In this document: positions 1 to 5,947 of the stretch, piece by piece
How positions within the stretch are numbered: the stretch's first letter is position 1
Layout: each line of letters starts with the position of its first letter
Notes under the pieces: model-generated
What the model was told of the DNA's origin: nothing
The model's database searches: none
Seen by the model: the letters and a program-made list of their open reading frames with translations, nothing else
Program-made: the position numbers and the translations under genes
Source of the DNA: Frankiales bacterium
Lineage (GTDB): Bacteria; Actinomycetota; Actinomycetes; JAFAQI01
Length of the DNA stretch: 6,453 bases
NCBI GenBank assembly: GCA_019246495.1
Contig: JAFAQI010000176.1
Location: 1-6,453 of the forward strand
Direction of reading: 5' to 3'

Positions 1-1162
1 CCAGCAGCGCAGTGCTCGCGCTGCGAAGCCGTCGCGATCCCAGCTGCGCGAGCACTGCCAACGCGACTGTGCAGCTCACGAGCAGGACGAGATAGGCCGC
101 CACGCCGTGCCGCCACCATGGCACGAGCTGGGGGAGGTACGTCGACACCGGTGCGAACGCGAGCAGCGACGCCGACCAACGCGCGGCACCGGACAGCCGC
201 GGCCAGCGGGTTGCGGCGAGCCACAGCACGGCCAGCCCCATCGTCGTCGACCACAACACGGTCCGCAGCGGGCTGGACAGCTGCGCGGCCCGCCAGGCGT
301 GCAGATCGTTGTCGACCAGCGTCGCGATCCGAGCCGGATGCGGTCCGGACGCGATCGCGGTACGCCCGCCAAGGGTGGCAGCGGGCGCGACGCCGATGCC
401 GTGCAGCAGCGTTGCGGCGACATCGACCAGCTGGACGTAGGACGCGCGTCGGATGGAGGTCAGTGTCCCGGGTTGCCACGACGGACCGCGGAGCGCGAGC
501 ACATGCAGCCGGCTGCGCCCACTCGCCGCATCACTCGCCCCCACGACCGCAGCAGCGACCGCAGGCGGCGCGGCCGCGAGCAGTGCGCGGATCGCACTGT
601 CGGCAGCATGTCGAGCGGCCGGACGCCGTGGACCCGACGCTGCATAGAGAGAAGGCACGACGGCCGCGACGACATCCGCGCGGGAGAGCGCGCCTCGCAC
701 GTCTGTCGTGACGACATCGACCTGCCCGTGCGCGTCGCCGATCACCAGGCGTGCTGCCGGATCGAGCGCTGCCGTGCGCAGACCTGCGTTGTGAAGGCTC
801 TGTCCGAACGCGCCGAGATGTGCGGTGAAACCGCTGCCCGCATCCCGCCGGGCCAGTGCGGCGAACGACGAGACGGTGCACGCGCTGCCGGCGCCACCCG
901 TCCGGGCGCCTGCCGACAACGTGAGCAGTCCGTCGGCACAGCGCGTGGTCGATGCCTGGCTGCGCACCGACAGGTCGGCGTCGGCGGCGGTGGACACGTA
1001 GTGGGCGAGTGCCGGCATCGACGCGACGTCCGACCAGAGCAGTCCGGGTACGGCGACCACGAGCAGCCGAGGCCGCGGCGTCGCGGCTTGCGCAACCGCC
1101 GGCGCACCGCAGAGGCTGGCCGCGCACACCAGCCCGGCCAGCCACCGGCCGGCTCGGTTCAA
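1..1162 (-). CDS. Secreted/membrane alkaline-phosphatase-superfamily-like protein (partial, TTG start)
   Basis: Read by hand: this minus frame is open for 387 codons from TTG at 1162 to the left window edge, so the C-terminus is missing. Residues 1-27 look like a signal peptide: basic start, hydrophobic core, and an Ala-Gln-Ala-type cleavage site. Residues about 32-45 (LLVVAVPGLLWSDV) match the opening strand of an actinobacterial AlkP-like family. YVQLVDVAATLL (about 242-253) resembles the family's end-of-domain segment. Hydrophobic helices follow at about 299-318, 329-347 and 352-374, with LVPWW at 346-350, a motif I recall from this family. The domain should lie outside the membrane, ahead of a multi-helix C-terminus. 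I see no clear metal-binding or nucleophile set, so catalysis is doubtful. TTG was chosen because it overlaps the upstream stop (TTGA), implying translational coupling, and because later starts would remove the signal peptide. The substrate is unknown. Confidence 0.78.
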   Translation of the reverse strand, partial: MNRAGRWLAGLVCAASLCGAPAVAQAATPRPRLLVVAVPGLLWSDVASMPALAHYVSTAADADLSVRSQASTTRCADGLLTLSAGARTGGAGSACTVSSFAALARRDAGSGFTAHLGAFGQSLHNAGLRTAALDPAARLVIGDAHGQVDVVTTDVRGALSRADVVAAVVPSLYAASGPRRPAARHAADSAIRALLAAAPPAVAAAVVGASDAASGRSRLHVLALRGPSWQPGTLTSIRRASYVQLVDVAATLLHGIGVAPAATLGGRTAIASGPHPARIATLVDNDLHAWRAAQLSSPLRTVLWSTTMGLAVLWLAATRWPRLSGAARWSASLLAFAPVSTYLPQLVPWWRHGVAAYLVLLVSCTVALAVLAQLGSRRLRSASTALL

Positions 1163-1533
1163 CCGCTGCTCGACGGGGCCGCGACGTGCCCGATCAGGTG
1201 GTCGAGCGTCTCCGGGTCACGCGGAATCCATGCCGACCCGTCGTCGGTGACGACGATCGGACGCTGGATCAGCTCGGGATTCGCGGCAAGCACGTCCAGC
1301 CACGTCCCCCGGTCGCGCGCGGCATCGGCGAGACCGAGCTCTGCCGCACGCGGCTCACCGAGCCGGGTGACGTCCCAGGGCTCGAGACCGAGGCGACCAA
1401 GCACGTCCGCGAGCTCGTCTCGCGTCGGCGGCTCGTCGAGATACCGCCGTACGTCGTAGTCGACCCCGGCGGCGTCGAGTGCCTCGGTCGTCATACGGCA
1501 CTTCGAGCATGCCGGGTTGAACCAGATCTGCAT
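1159..1533 (-). CDS. ArsC/Spx-family protein (arsenate reductase-like)
   Basis: This 124-residue protein has the length and layout of the ArsC family, a thioredoxin-like fold that uses a thiol to reduce arsenate with glutathione or glutaredoxin. The N-terminus carries NPACSKCR, with Cys9 in the position of the catalytic Cys12 of plasmid R773 ArsC and a second Cys12 forming a CxxC pair as in Spx/YffB-type members. Three arginines fall where the oxyanion-binding arginines are expected: Arg57, Arg91 in the NPELIQRPIVV block, and Arg105. The ATG lies 9 nt after the crotonase stop with no obvious Shine-Dalgarno site, and its own TGA overlaps the TTG start of the next gene. No arsenite pump or ArsR regulator is visible, so a role in arsenic resistance is not shown; a general thiol-redox role is equally possible. 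Confidence 0.88.
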   Translation of the reverse strand: MQIWFNPACSKCRMTTEALDAAGVDYDVRRYLDEPPTRDELADVLGRLGLEPWDVTRLGEPRAAELGLADAARDRGTWLDVLAANPELIQRPIVVTDDGSAWIPRDPETLDHLIGHVAAPSSSG

Positions 1534-1542
1534 GCGTCGAAG

Positions 1543-2364
1543 TTATCGGCCGGTGAACGTCGGCTCGCGCTTCTCGACAAAGGCGCGCGCCGCTTCCTTG
1601 TGGTCGTCGGTCAGCCCGGTGTGCGCGTGATGCGTGACCTCGAGGTCCGAGCACTCCGCGAGCTCGCCGTGGACCGCGCGGTTGAGGTTCTCCTTCATGT
1701 AGCGCAGCGCGAGACGCGGGCCCGACGCGAGACGCCGGGCCCGGTCCATCACCTCGCCCATCAATGCATCGGCGGGGAACACCTGGTTGACCAGGCCGAG
1801 AGTCGCCGCCTCCTCAGCCCCGATGCGCTCGGAGAAGAAGTAGAGCTCCTTCGCCTTCGCGCTGCCGACGAGACGCGTCAGGAACCAGGTGCCGCCGTAG
1901 TCACCCGCGAAGCCGACGCGGGCGAATGCCGTCGTGAGCACCGCGCTGTCCGCGGCGTAGCGGAGGTCGCAGGCAAGTGCGAGCGCGAGACCGGCACCAG
2001 CGGCGGCGCCGGGAAGTGCGGCGATCGTCGGCTTGCCCATCTGCCACAGGCGAACGCTCGTCGCTCGCTGGTTGAGCCGTTGCAGATGAACGAGATGGTC
2101 GAAGCTCGCATCTGGCTCGAAGAGCCGCTCGTCGCTCGCCATCATCTTGACGTCGCCGCCCGCGCAGAACCCGCCGCCGGCTCCGGTCAGCACCACGGCG
2201 CCGACCGAGTCGTCGGCCTCGAGATCGGCGAGCACCCGGCCGAGTGCCTGCACCATCGCGGGTGAGAACGCGTTGCGCCGTTCCGGACGGTTCAGCGTCA
2301 GCACGGCGACTCCGTCGTCAACGCTGCCCAACAGGTCGTCGGTGCCGGTGTCGATGTCGCTCAT
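1543..2364 (-). CDS. Enoyl-CoA hydratase/isomerase (crotonase) family, PaaG-like
   Basis: This is a 273-residue crotonase-fold protein of full family length. The N-terminal domain has VAVLTLNRPERRNAFS (about 19-34) and the CoA/oxyanion-hole segment GGGFCAGGD (63-71). The second oxyanion element is PGAAAGAGLALALACD (118-133), followed by FARVGFAGDYGGTWFLTRLVG (147-167). Compared with rat mitochondrial enoyl-CoA hydratase, the two catalytic glutamates are replaced by Ala127 and Phe147. Asp155 in the GDYGG motif matches the catalytic aspartate of PaaG and related isomerases. An acyl-CoA double-bond isomerase or similar role is therefore likelier than plain hydration. The frame stays open upstream, but ATG at 2364 has a GAGGGA ribosome-binding site 5 nt ahead, begins the family match, and forms an ATGA overlap with the VOC gene stop. 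Confidence 0.92.
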   Translation of the reverse strand: MSDIDTGTDDLLGSVDDGVAVLTLNRPERRNAFSPAMVQALGRVLADLEADDSVGAVVLTGAGGGFCAGGDVKMMASDERLFEPDASFDHLVHLQRLNQRATSVRLWQMGKPTIAALPGAAAGAGLALALACDLRYAADSAVLTTAFARVGFAGDYGGTWFLTRLVGSAKAKELYFFSERIGAEEAATLGLVNQVFPADALMGEVMDRARRLASGPRLALRYMKENLNRAVHGELAECSDLEVTHHAHTGLTDDHKEAARAFVEKREPTFTGR

Positions 2365-3083
2365 GCTGCTCCCTCGGTGCTGATGCGCTTGATCTCTACG
2401 CCGGCAACGACCGTTCGTGCAGCCGTTCCCGGTCGGCTCACCGTCGCGCCGATGATGCCCTCGTGCGACCGGTCGGCCGCCGGGACGAACGACACCTGCT
2501 GATCGCCACCGGCAAGCGACAGCGAGTTGTCCGCACCGGTCTCGACGCCGAGCACCGCCGCCCAACGATTCGCCGTCGCGGCCGGATCGACTGCCGCGAC
2601 CTCCATGGCGATGACGCCGCCTGGATCGTGCGCGGGTGTTGTTGCCGTCCACGCCGGACCGCCCCATCGCCACGACCCAACGGGCGAGGTGACGTCGAGG
2701 GCGACGATCGCGGGCGGCACGTCGCGCGGATGCAGGTGGAGATCGACGATGTCGTCGTGCGTCGTGTCCCACACGATGCGCACGCCGAGCTCGGCCAGCC
2801 GCGCCCGCGTTGCCTTCTCGTCGGCGACCTCGAACATCGCCATGTAGCCGCAATCACCGCCGCGGCGCTCGCGATAGCGCCCGGCCGCGGTGTCGTCGCG
2901 GACCGGCGACACGATCTCGATGAAGCAGTCACCGACGGCGTAGACCGCGTTGCGCAGTCCGAAGTGACCCACGCCTTCGTCGCGGAACGGCGCGGACACG
3001 TCTACGTGCGACTCCAGCTGAGCGGCGACCGCGTCCAGGTCAGCCGCGACCAGCACGACTTGGCGCAGTCGCGGCAACGTCAC
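2361..3083 (-). CDS. VOC-family (glyoxalase-like) protein, two-domain
   Basis: From GTG at 3083 this gives 240 residues. RLRQVVLVAADLDAVAAQLE (5-24) is the usual opening of a glyoxalase-type βαβββ module. PFRDEGVGHFGLRNAVYAVGD and FIEIVSP (about 32-60) follow. A second element at 76-130 includes GGDCGYMAMFEV, the LHLHPRDVP segment and the conserved SWRWGGPAW (137-145). A further module begins near 156 (GVIAMEVAAVD). Glu56 and the histidines at 116 and 118 are candidate metal ligands. The family covers isomerases, epimerases, dioxygenases and thiol transferases; the substrate cannot be told here. The frame extends upstream to an ATG at 3200, but that would overlap the nucleosidase by over 100 nt and adds nothing family-like. 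GTG at 3083, 13 nt after the previous stop, is preferred, though it lacks a clear ribosome-binding site. Confidence 0.87.
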   Translation of the reverse strand: MTLPRLRQVVLVAADLDAVAAQLESHVDVSAPFRDEGVGHFGLRNAVYAVGDCFIEIVSPVRDDTAAGRYRERRGGDCGYMAMFEVADEKATRARLAELGVRIVWDTTHDDIVDLHLHPRDVPPAIVALDVTSPVGSWRWGGPAWTATTPAHDPGGVIAMEVAAVDPAATANRWAAVLGVETGADNSLSLAGGDQQVSFVPAADRSHEGIIGATVSRPGTAARTVVAGVEIKRISTEGAA

Positions 3084-3096
3084 GACCGGACTGTAG

Positions 3097-3693
3097 TCAG
3101 CCGTCAACCGGCACGTTGCGCGACAGCCACTCGCCGAGCGCACGCGCGCAGCCGTCGATCGCGTCGATCCATGAGACCGCAGCACTGTGGTCGGCTGCAT
3201 CCGAGACGACTTTGGCGCACCGCATCGGGATGTCGAACTCCGCGCACACCGCGGCGAAGGCGAACGCCTCCATGTCGACGAGGTCGATGCCGGTCGCGGC
3301 GATGCGCGCGGCGATGACGGGGTCGGCGACGAACACGTCGCCGGTCGCCAGGGCTGTCATCCCGTCCGCAACGGAGGAGGCGACCACCGGCGGTGTTGCC
3401 GCGGAGAGCCTGAAGCCGCGGGGCAGCTCCTCGCCGAGAAGCAACGCGATCGCGTCGTGCGGAAAGTCGTGCTGGGTGACGTAGCCGATCTCGACCGGGC
3501 CCGTTGGCGCGCCTTCGTGGACCGCGCCCGCCGTACCGATGTTGACCACCAGCGACGGCCGCGGCCCGCTGGCCAGCCGGCGGGCGAGGACGGCTGCTGC
3601 CCGCGCCTTCCCGACACCCGTGACGAGCACCTCGTGCGAGTCGGGGACGTAGTGCGCCTCGGCCTGCAGCGCAGCGACGATGAGAGCCGTCAC
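3097..3693 (-). CDS. PNP/UDP-phosphorylase-fold nucleosidase (MTA/SAH nucleosidase type)
   Basis: From GTG at 3693 the protein is 198 residues, somewhat short for the family. It belongs to the fold that cleaves the N-glycosidic bond of purine nucleosides such as 5'-methylthioadenosine or S-adenosylhomocysteine. Glu12 in the N-terminal strand matches catalytic Glu12 of E. coli MTA/SAH nucleosidase. VVNIGTAGAV (49-58) is the usual glycine-rich turn. Substrate-binding DLVDMEAFAFAAV (137-149) contains Met141-Glu142, equivalent to the ribose-binding Met-Glu. KVVSDAAD (161-168) supplies Asp165, equivalent to the catalytic Asp197. Futalosine hydrolase (MqnB) is a close relative and cannot be fully excluded, but no other menaquinone genes are present. 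An upstream ATG at 3747 would run into the divergent rhtA-like gene. This is the first gene of the minus-strand run. Confidence 0.86.
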   Translation of the reverse strand: MTALIVAALQAEAHYVPDSHEVLVTGVGKARAAAVLARRLASGPRPSLVVNIGTAGAVHEGAPTGPVEIGYVTQHDFPHDAIALLLGEELPRGFRLSAATPPVVASSVADGMTALATGDVFVADPVIAARIAATGIDLVDMEAFAFAAVCAEFDIPMRCAKVVSDAADHSAAVSWIDAIDGCARALGEWLSRNVPVDG

Positions 3694-3713
3694 GGGATGG
3701 CAGGCTAGCCAGC
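3694..3713. promoter_or_regulatory. Divergent 20-bp intergenic region with palindrome and possible back-to-back -10 elements
   Basis: Only 20 bp separate the GTG starts of the nucleosidase (minus) and the rhtA-like gene (plus). Bases 3703-3710 are the perfect palindrome GGCTAGCC, extended to 3700-3713 by GC/GC arms with one mismatch per side. On the minus strand TAGCCT (3707-3702) fits the actinobacterial -10 pattern TANNNT and lies 8 nt before GTG. On the plus strand the weaker CAGGCT (3701-3706) lies 7 nt before GTG. Neither gene has a Shine-Dalgarno site, so leaderless or near-leaderless transcripts are plausible. No convincing -35 was found. The role is inferred. Confidence 0.45.
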
Positions 3714-4625
3714 GTGACCCAACGCGCGTCGGTGGCGCAGCGCGCACCGGCGCCGCTGCTGGTCATCGGCGCCGTCGTCAGCGTGCAGAGCGGCGCCGCC
3801 ATCGCGACCCGTCTCTTCCCCGACATCGGCCCGGGTGGCACAGTCTTCCTGCGCATCGGCCTGTCGGCTCTCCTGCTCCTCGCCGTCGCCCGCCCGCGCC
3901 TTTGCCCGGCGGCCGCCTCGCACGGCCTTCTCGCCGTCGCCTACGGTCTCGTCCTCGCTGGCATGAACGCGACGTTCTACGAGGCGCTGTCCCGCATCCC
4001 GCTCGGGATCGCGGTGACGTTCGAGTTCGTCGGCCCGCTCGGAGTCGCGGTGTGGGGTTCGCGCCGGCGTCTCGACATCGTCTGGGTGGCACTTGCCGCG
4101 ATCGGCGTCGCCTTGCTGACGTCCGGAGGCGGCCGGGACGTCGACGGGCTGGGCGTCGCGCTTGCTCTGGTTGCGGGTGCGTTCTGGGCGGCCTACATCC
4201 TGCTCGCGCAGCGGGTCGGTCGGGTCTACCCCGGAGCCGCCGGCCTCGCGATCGCCCTCGCTGTCGGGGCAGTCGTGCTCGCGCCGTTCGGCATCCTCGC
4301 CGGCGGAACGGCTTTGGTGCACCCGTCGGTGCTCTGGCGCGGAGCGGCCGTTGCGGTGCTGTCGTCAGCGCTGCCCTACTCGCTTGAGCTCTACGCGCTT
4401 CGCACGATGCGCACGACGGTGTTCGGCGTACTCATGTCACTCGAGCCCGCCCTCGCGGCGTTGTCCGGGCTCGTGTTCCTCGGTCAACGTCTGTCGCTGC
4501 GCGAGTGGGTCGCGGTGGGCTGTGTCATGGCGGCATCGATCGGCGCGACGCGGCGCGCGCCACCGGAGACCGCGCCGCTGGAGCCGGGAGCGACCCCGTG
4601 CGACGCGGTGGCGGGTGTGCGGTGA
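3714..4625 (+). CDS. rhtA: EamA-family exporter, RhtA-like (threonine/homoserine exporter type)
   Basis: This 303-residue membrane protein consists of two EamA repeats with about ten hydrophobic helices. It follows E. coli RhtA closely in order and wording: VVSVQSGAAIATRLFP (about 21-36), GMNATFYEALSRIPLGIAV (about 83-101), EFVGPLGVA, the second-repeat AGAFWAAYILLAQRVG, and near the end ALPYSLELYALR followed by VFGVLMSLEPALAALSG. RhtA exports threonine and homoserine by proton exchange; other substrates are possible in this family. The last 25 or so residues form a Pro/Ala-rich tail that looks dispensable. GTG at 3714 was used; an in-frame GTG at 3732 would also keep all helices. The stop overlaps the start of the spermidine-synthase-like gene (GTGA), so the two are probably translated together, which raises the possibility of a polyamine or methyl-donor-related substrate. 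Confidence 0.88.
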   Translation: MTQRASVAQRAPAPLLVIGAVVSVQSGAAIATRLFPDIGPGGTVFLRIGLSALLLLAVARPRLCPAAASHGLLAVAYGLVLAGMNATFYEALSRIPLGIAVTFEFVGPLGVAVWGSRRRLDIVWVALAAIGVALLTSGGGRDVDGLGVALALVAGAFWAAYILLAQRVGRVYPGAAGLAIALAVGAVVLAPFGILAGGTALVHPSVLWRGAAVAVLSSALPYSLELYALRTMRTTVFGVLMSLEPALAALSGLVFLGQRLSLREWVAVGCVMAASIGATRRAPPETAPLEPGATPCDAVAGVR

Positions 4626-5431
4626 CTGCCGGCCGTCGCGTCGAGCTGTTGCGCGACCTCGACCGCGAGACCGGGCGGGTGCTGCTCGTCGACGGGGTGG
4701 AGCAGTCCTACGTCGACCTCGACGATCCGGAGCATCTCGAGTTCGAATACATGCAGCACATGGCGCTCGCCGTCGACTGCGTGCTCGCTCCGGAGAAACC
4801 GGTCGCTGCGCTGCACCTCGGCGGGGGAGCGCTCAGCATGCCGCGATGGCTGGCGCATCGCCGCCCGCGGTCGAAGCAGCTGGTCGCCGAGAGCTCCGCC
4901 GCAGTCATCGCGGCCACGTCGGACCTCGAGCCGGTGCCGGGCTGCCGGGTGCTCGAAGGCGATGCGATGTCCGTCCTCGCGGCGCAACGCGCGCGATCGT
5001 TCGACCTTGTCTTCTGGGACCTGTACGACGGCCCGCTGGCGGTTGTCGACGCGCTCGGCTCGGCCGACCTGCAGTCGATGCATCGTGTGCTGCGGCCAGG
5101 CGGCGTCCTGCTGCTCAACGTCTCCGACGTCCGGCCGTTCGTCGTCGTACGGCCGGTGCTCGCGGCGCTACGCGAGGTCGCCGACGACCTCGCCGTGCTC
5201 GCCGAGCCGGCGACGCTGCGCGGCCGCCGCTCGGGCAACTGCGTGCTTGTCGCTCGGCGCGAAGCATCGTTGCCGATCGACCTGCTGACCCGACGATCCG
5301 CCGCTGCGCCGGTGCGGGCGCGCGTCCTCGCCGGCGACGCGCTGACGGAGTTCGTGGGCGACGCCCGACCGCCGACGCCGGACGAGCCGTTGCCGCGACC
5401 GGATCCGCTGTCGGGCCGCGCGTTCCTCTGA
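4622..5431 (+). CDS. Spermidine-synthase-like (class I Rossmann methyltransferase-fold) protein
   Basis: From GTG at 4622 the product is 269 residues. A small N-terminal β-region (GRVLLVDGVEQSYVDLDDPEHLEFEYMQ as seen at 18-45) precedes a Rossmann core. ALHLGGGALSMPRWL (63-77) is the nucleotide-binding loop, Glu90 sits at the end of the second strand, Gly113-Asp114-Ala115 forms the GDA motif, and FDLVFWDLYDGP (127-138) matches the DxxD active-site strand of polyamine aminopropyltransferases with Asp133 and Asp136. VLRPGGVLLLNVSD (156-169) is the next strand-turn. The loop lacks the acidic residue of the usual GGGDG/GGGEG motif, so true aminopropyl transfer is uncertain. It resembles a common actinobacterial protein annotated only as spermidine synthase. 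The GTG overlaps the upstream stop by 4 nt, indicating coupling with the exporter. Confidence 0.85.
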   Translation: MTAGRRVELLRDLDRETGRVLLVDGVEQSYVDLDDPEHLEFEYMQHMALAVDCVLAPEKPVAALHLGGGALSMPRWLAHRRPRSKQLVAESSAAVIAATSDLEPVPGCRVLEGDAMSVLAAQRARSFDLVFWDLYDGPLAVVDALGSADLQSMHRVLRPGGVLLLNVSDVRPFVVVRPVLAALREVADDLAVLAEPATLRGRRSGNCVLVARREASLPIDLLTRRSAAAPVRARVLAGDALTEFVGDARPPTPDEPLPRPDPLSGRAFL

Positions 5432-5463
5432 TGGGCCGCCGCCACGCGGGTCGACATGCGGGG

Positions 5464-5469
5464 TTGACA
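5464..5469 (+). promoter_or_regulatory. Consensus -35-like TTGACA upstream of csp
   Basis: A perfect TTGACA hexamer lies 32 nt after the spermidine-synthase-like stop. No good TANNNT hexamer lies 16-18 nt downstream (the best window reads GATTGC), so it may be chance or use another sigma factor. It is listed as an alternative to the 5513-5541 promoter. Confidence 0.25.
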
Positions 5470-5512
5470 CGCTGGGCTGAGCGTGCGATTGCGACGAATT
5501 GCCCCTTGCGTC

Positions 5513-5541
5513 TTACACGGAGGCTGTTTATTGGGTAGCGT
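5513..5541 (+). promoter_or_regulatory. Candidate housekeeping promoter for the cold-shock gene
   Basis: TTACAC (5513-5518) and TAGCGT (5536-5541, fits TANNNT) are 17 nt apart, the preferred spacing for a housekeeping sigma factor. Transcription would begin near 5547-5549, leaving a leader of about 124 nt before the csp ATG. Long leaders are typical of bacterial cold-shock genes. The -35 match is weak, so this is inference. Confidence 0.4.
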
Positions 5542-5544
5542 TGT

Positions 5545-5671
5545 CGTCGAGGTCGCGGTTCTCGACGTGCATTGCTCGCGGGATCTACCCCGCGGTTGTG
5601 ATGTCTTCGCCCGAAGGCGCCGCGGCGACCAAGTCCCGCACCGCGGGGCGAAGAGCACCGAAGGACAGTTC
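5545..5671 (+). promoter_or_regulatory. Structured 5' leader of the cold-shock gene
   Basis: Inverted repeats seen by eye: CGTCGAG (5545-5551) with CTCGACG (5561-5567), loop 9 nt; CGCGGG (5577-5582) with CCCGCG (5589-5594), loop 6 nt; CTTC (5605-5608) with GAAG (5613-5616), loop 4 nt; CCCGC (5635-5639) with GCGGG (5643-5647), loop 3 nt. AAGGA at 5661-5665 is the ribosome-binding site, 6 nt before ATG. The 240-nt gap 5432-5671 contains no convincing gene. Cold-shock mRNAs often carry temperature-responsive leaders; whether this one does is unproven. Confidence 0.45.
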
Positions 5672-5875
5672 ATGGCACAGGGCACGGTCAAGTGGTTCAA
5701 CAGCGAAAAGGGCTACGGCTTCATCGCTCCGTCTGACGGCACGCCGGATGTGTTCGTCCACTACTCCGCGATCGCGGCCGAGGGTTACAAGACCCTCGAT
5801 GAGGGCGCGACGGTCGAGTTCGACGTCACGCAGGGCCAGAAGGGCCCCCAGGCGGAGAACGTCCGCACGGTTTGA
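5672..5875 (+). CDS. cspA: Cold-shock protein (CspA family RNA/DNA chaperone)
   Basis: This 67-residue protein is a complete single cold-shock domain, an OB-fold β-barrel that binds single-stranded RNA and DNA and melts mRNA structure in the cytoplasm. [18 protein letters not shown] opens with the family signature; RNP1 is KGYGFI (13-18) and RNP2 is VFVHY (27-31), with aromatic residues Trp8, Phe9, Tyr15, Phe17, Phe28, His30 and Tyr31 available for base stacking. The C-terminal strand ends in AENV. ATG at 5672 has AAGGA 6 nt ahead; an open extension to GTG at 5483 has no family likeness and was rejected. A 127-nt leader rich in hairpins precedes it, and a strong hairpin follows just after the stop. 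Identity to the family is clear; whether it is cold-induced or constitutive is unknown. Confidence 0.97.
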   Translation: MAQGTVKWFNSEKGYGFIAPSDGTPDVFVHYSAIAAEGYKTLDEGATVEFDVTQGQKGPQAENVRTV

Positions 5876-5882
5876 CCAACCC

Positions 5883-5910
5883 GGTGCCGGCCGGTCTCCC
5901 GGCCGGCACC
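5883..5910 (+). terminator. Perfect 12-bp GC hairpin between csp and rbpA
   Basis: GGTGCCGGCCGG (5883-5894) is exactly complementary to 5899-5910 around a TCTC loop, starting 8 nt after the csp stop. There is no T tract, as is common for actinobacterial terminators. It could end csp transcripts, reduce read-through into rbpA, or protect the csp 3' end. Confidence 0.7.
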
Positions 5911-5924
5911 ACTGGTCCCGGTTA

Positions 5925-5940
5925 TTTCGTAACGAAAGGA
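5925..5940 (+). promoter_or_regulatory. rbpA ribosome-binding site within a small inverted repeat
   Basis: GAAAGGA (5934-5940) is a strong Shine-Dalgarno match 7 nt before the rbpA ATG at 5948. TTTCG (5925-5929) is complementary to CGAAA (5933-5937) around a TAA loop, so a short hairpin would cover part of the site. No clear rbpA promoter was found; GTTATT (5921-5926) is a weak -10 candidate only. Confidence 0.45.
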
Positions 5941-5947
5941 CACCTCG

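Noticed and set aside
107..1459. Plus-strand 450-codon open frame
   Set aside because: Arg/Pro-rich shadow opposite the AlkP-like and ArsC-like genes, with no recognisable motif.
952..2265. Plus-strand 437-codon open frame
   Set aside because: Antisense shadow of the ArsC-like and crotonase genes; high-GC DNA commonly leaves such frames open.
2365..2853. N-terminal extension of the crotonase frame
   Set aside because: Arg-rich, lies over the VOC gene, and the internal ATG at 2364 has a good ribosome-binding site and begins the family match.
3084..3200. N-terminal extension of the VOC protein to an upstream ATG
   Set aside because: Would overlap the nucleosidase by over 100 nt and has no VOC-like sequence.
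3097..3693. Assignment as futalosine hydrolase (mqnB)
   Set aside because: The fold permits it, but no other menaquinone-pathway gene is nearby and no distinguishing residue could be read.
4162..5538. Plus-strand 458-codon open frame
   Set aside because: Out-of-frame Arg/Ser-rich shadow of the exporter and spermidine-synthase-like genes.
5601..5670. Possible small upstream ORF (ATG at 5601) in the csp leader
   Set aside because: No ribosome-binding site, runs on through csp and rbpA out of frame, and coding bias fades after about 15 codons.
5483..5671. In-frame extension of the cold-shock protein to GTG 5483
   Set aside because: No family likeness, Cys/Arg-rich, contains the candidate promoter, and ATG 5672 has its own ribosome-binding site.
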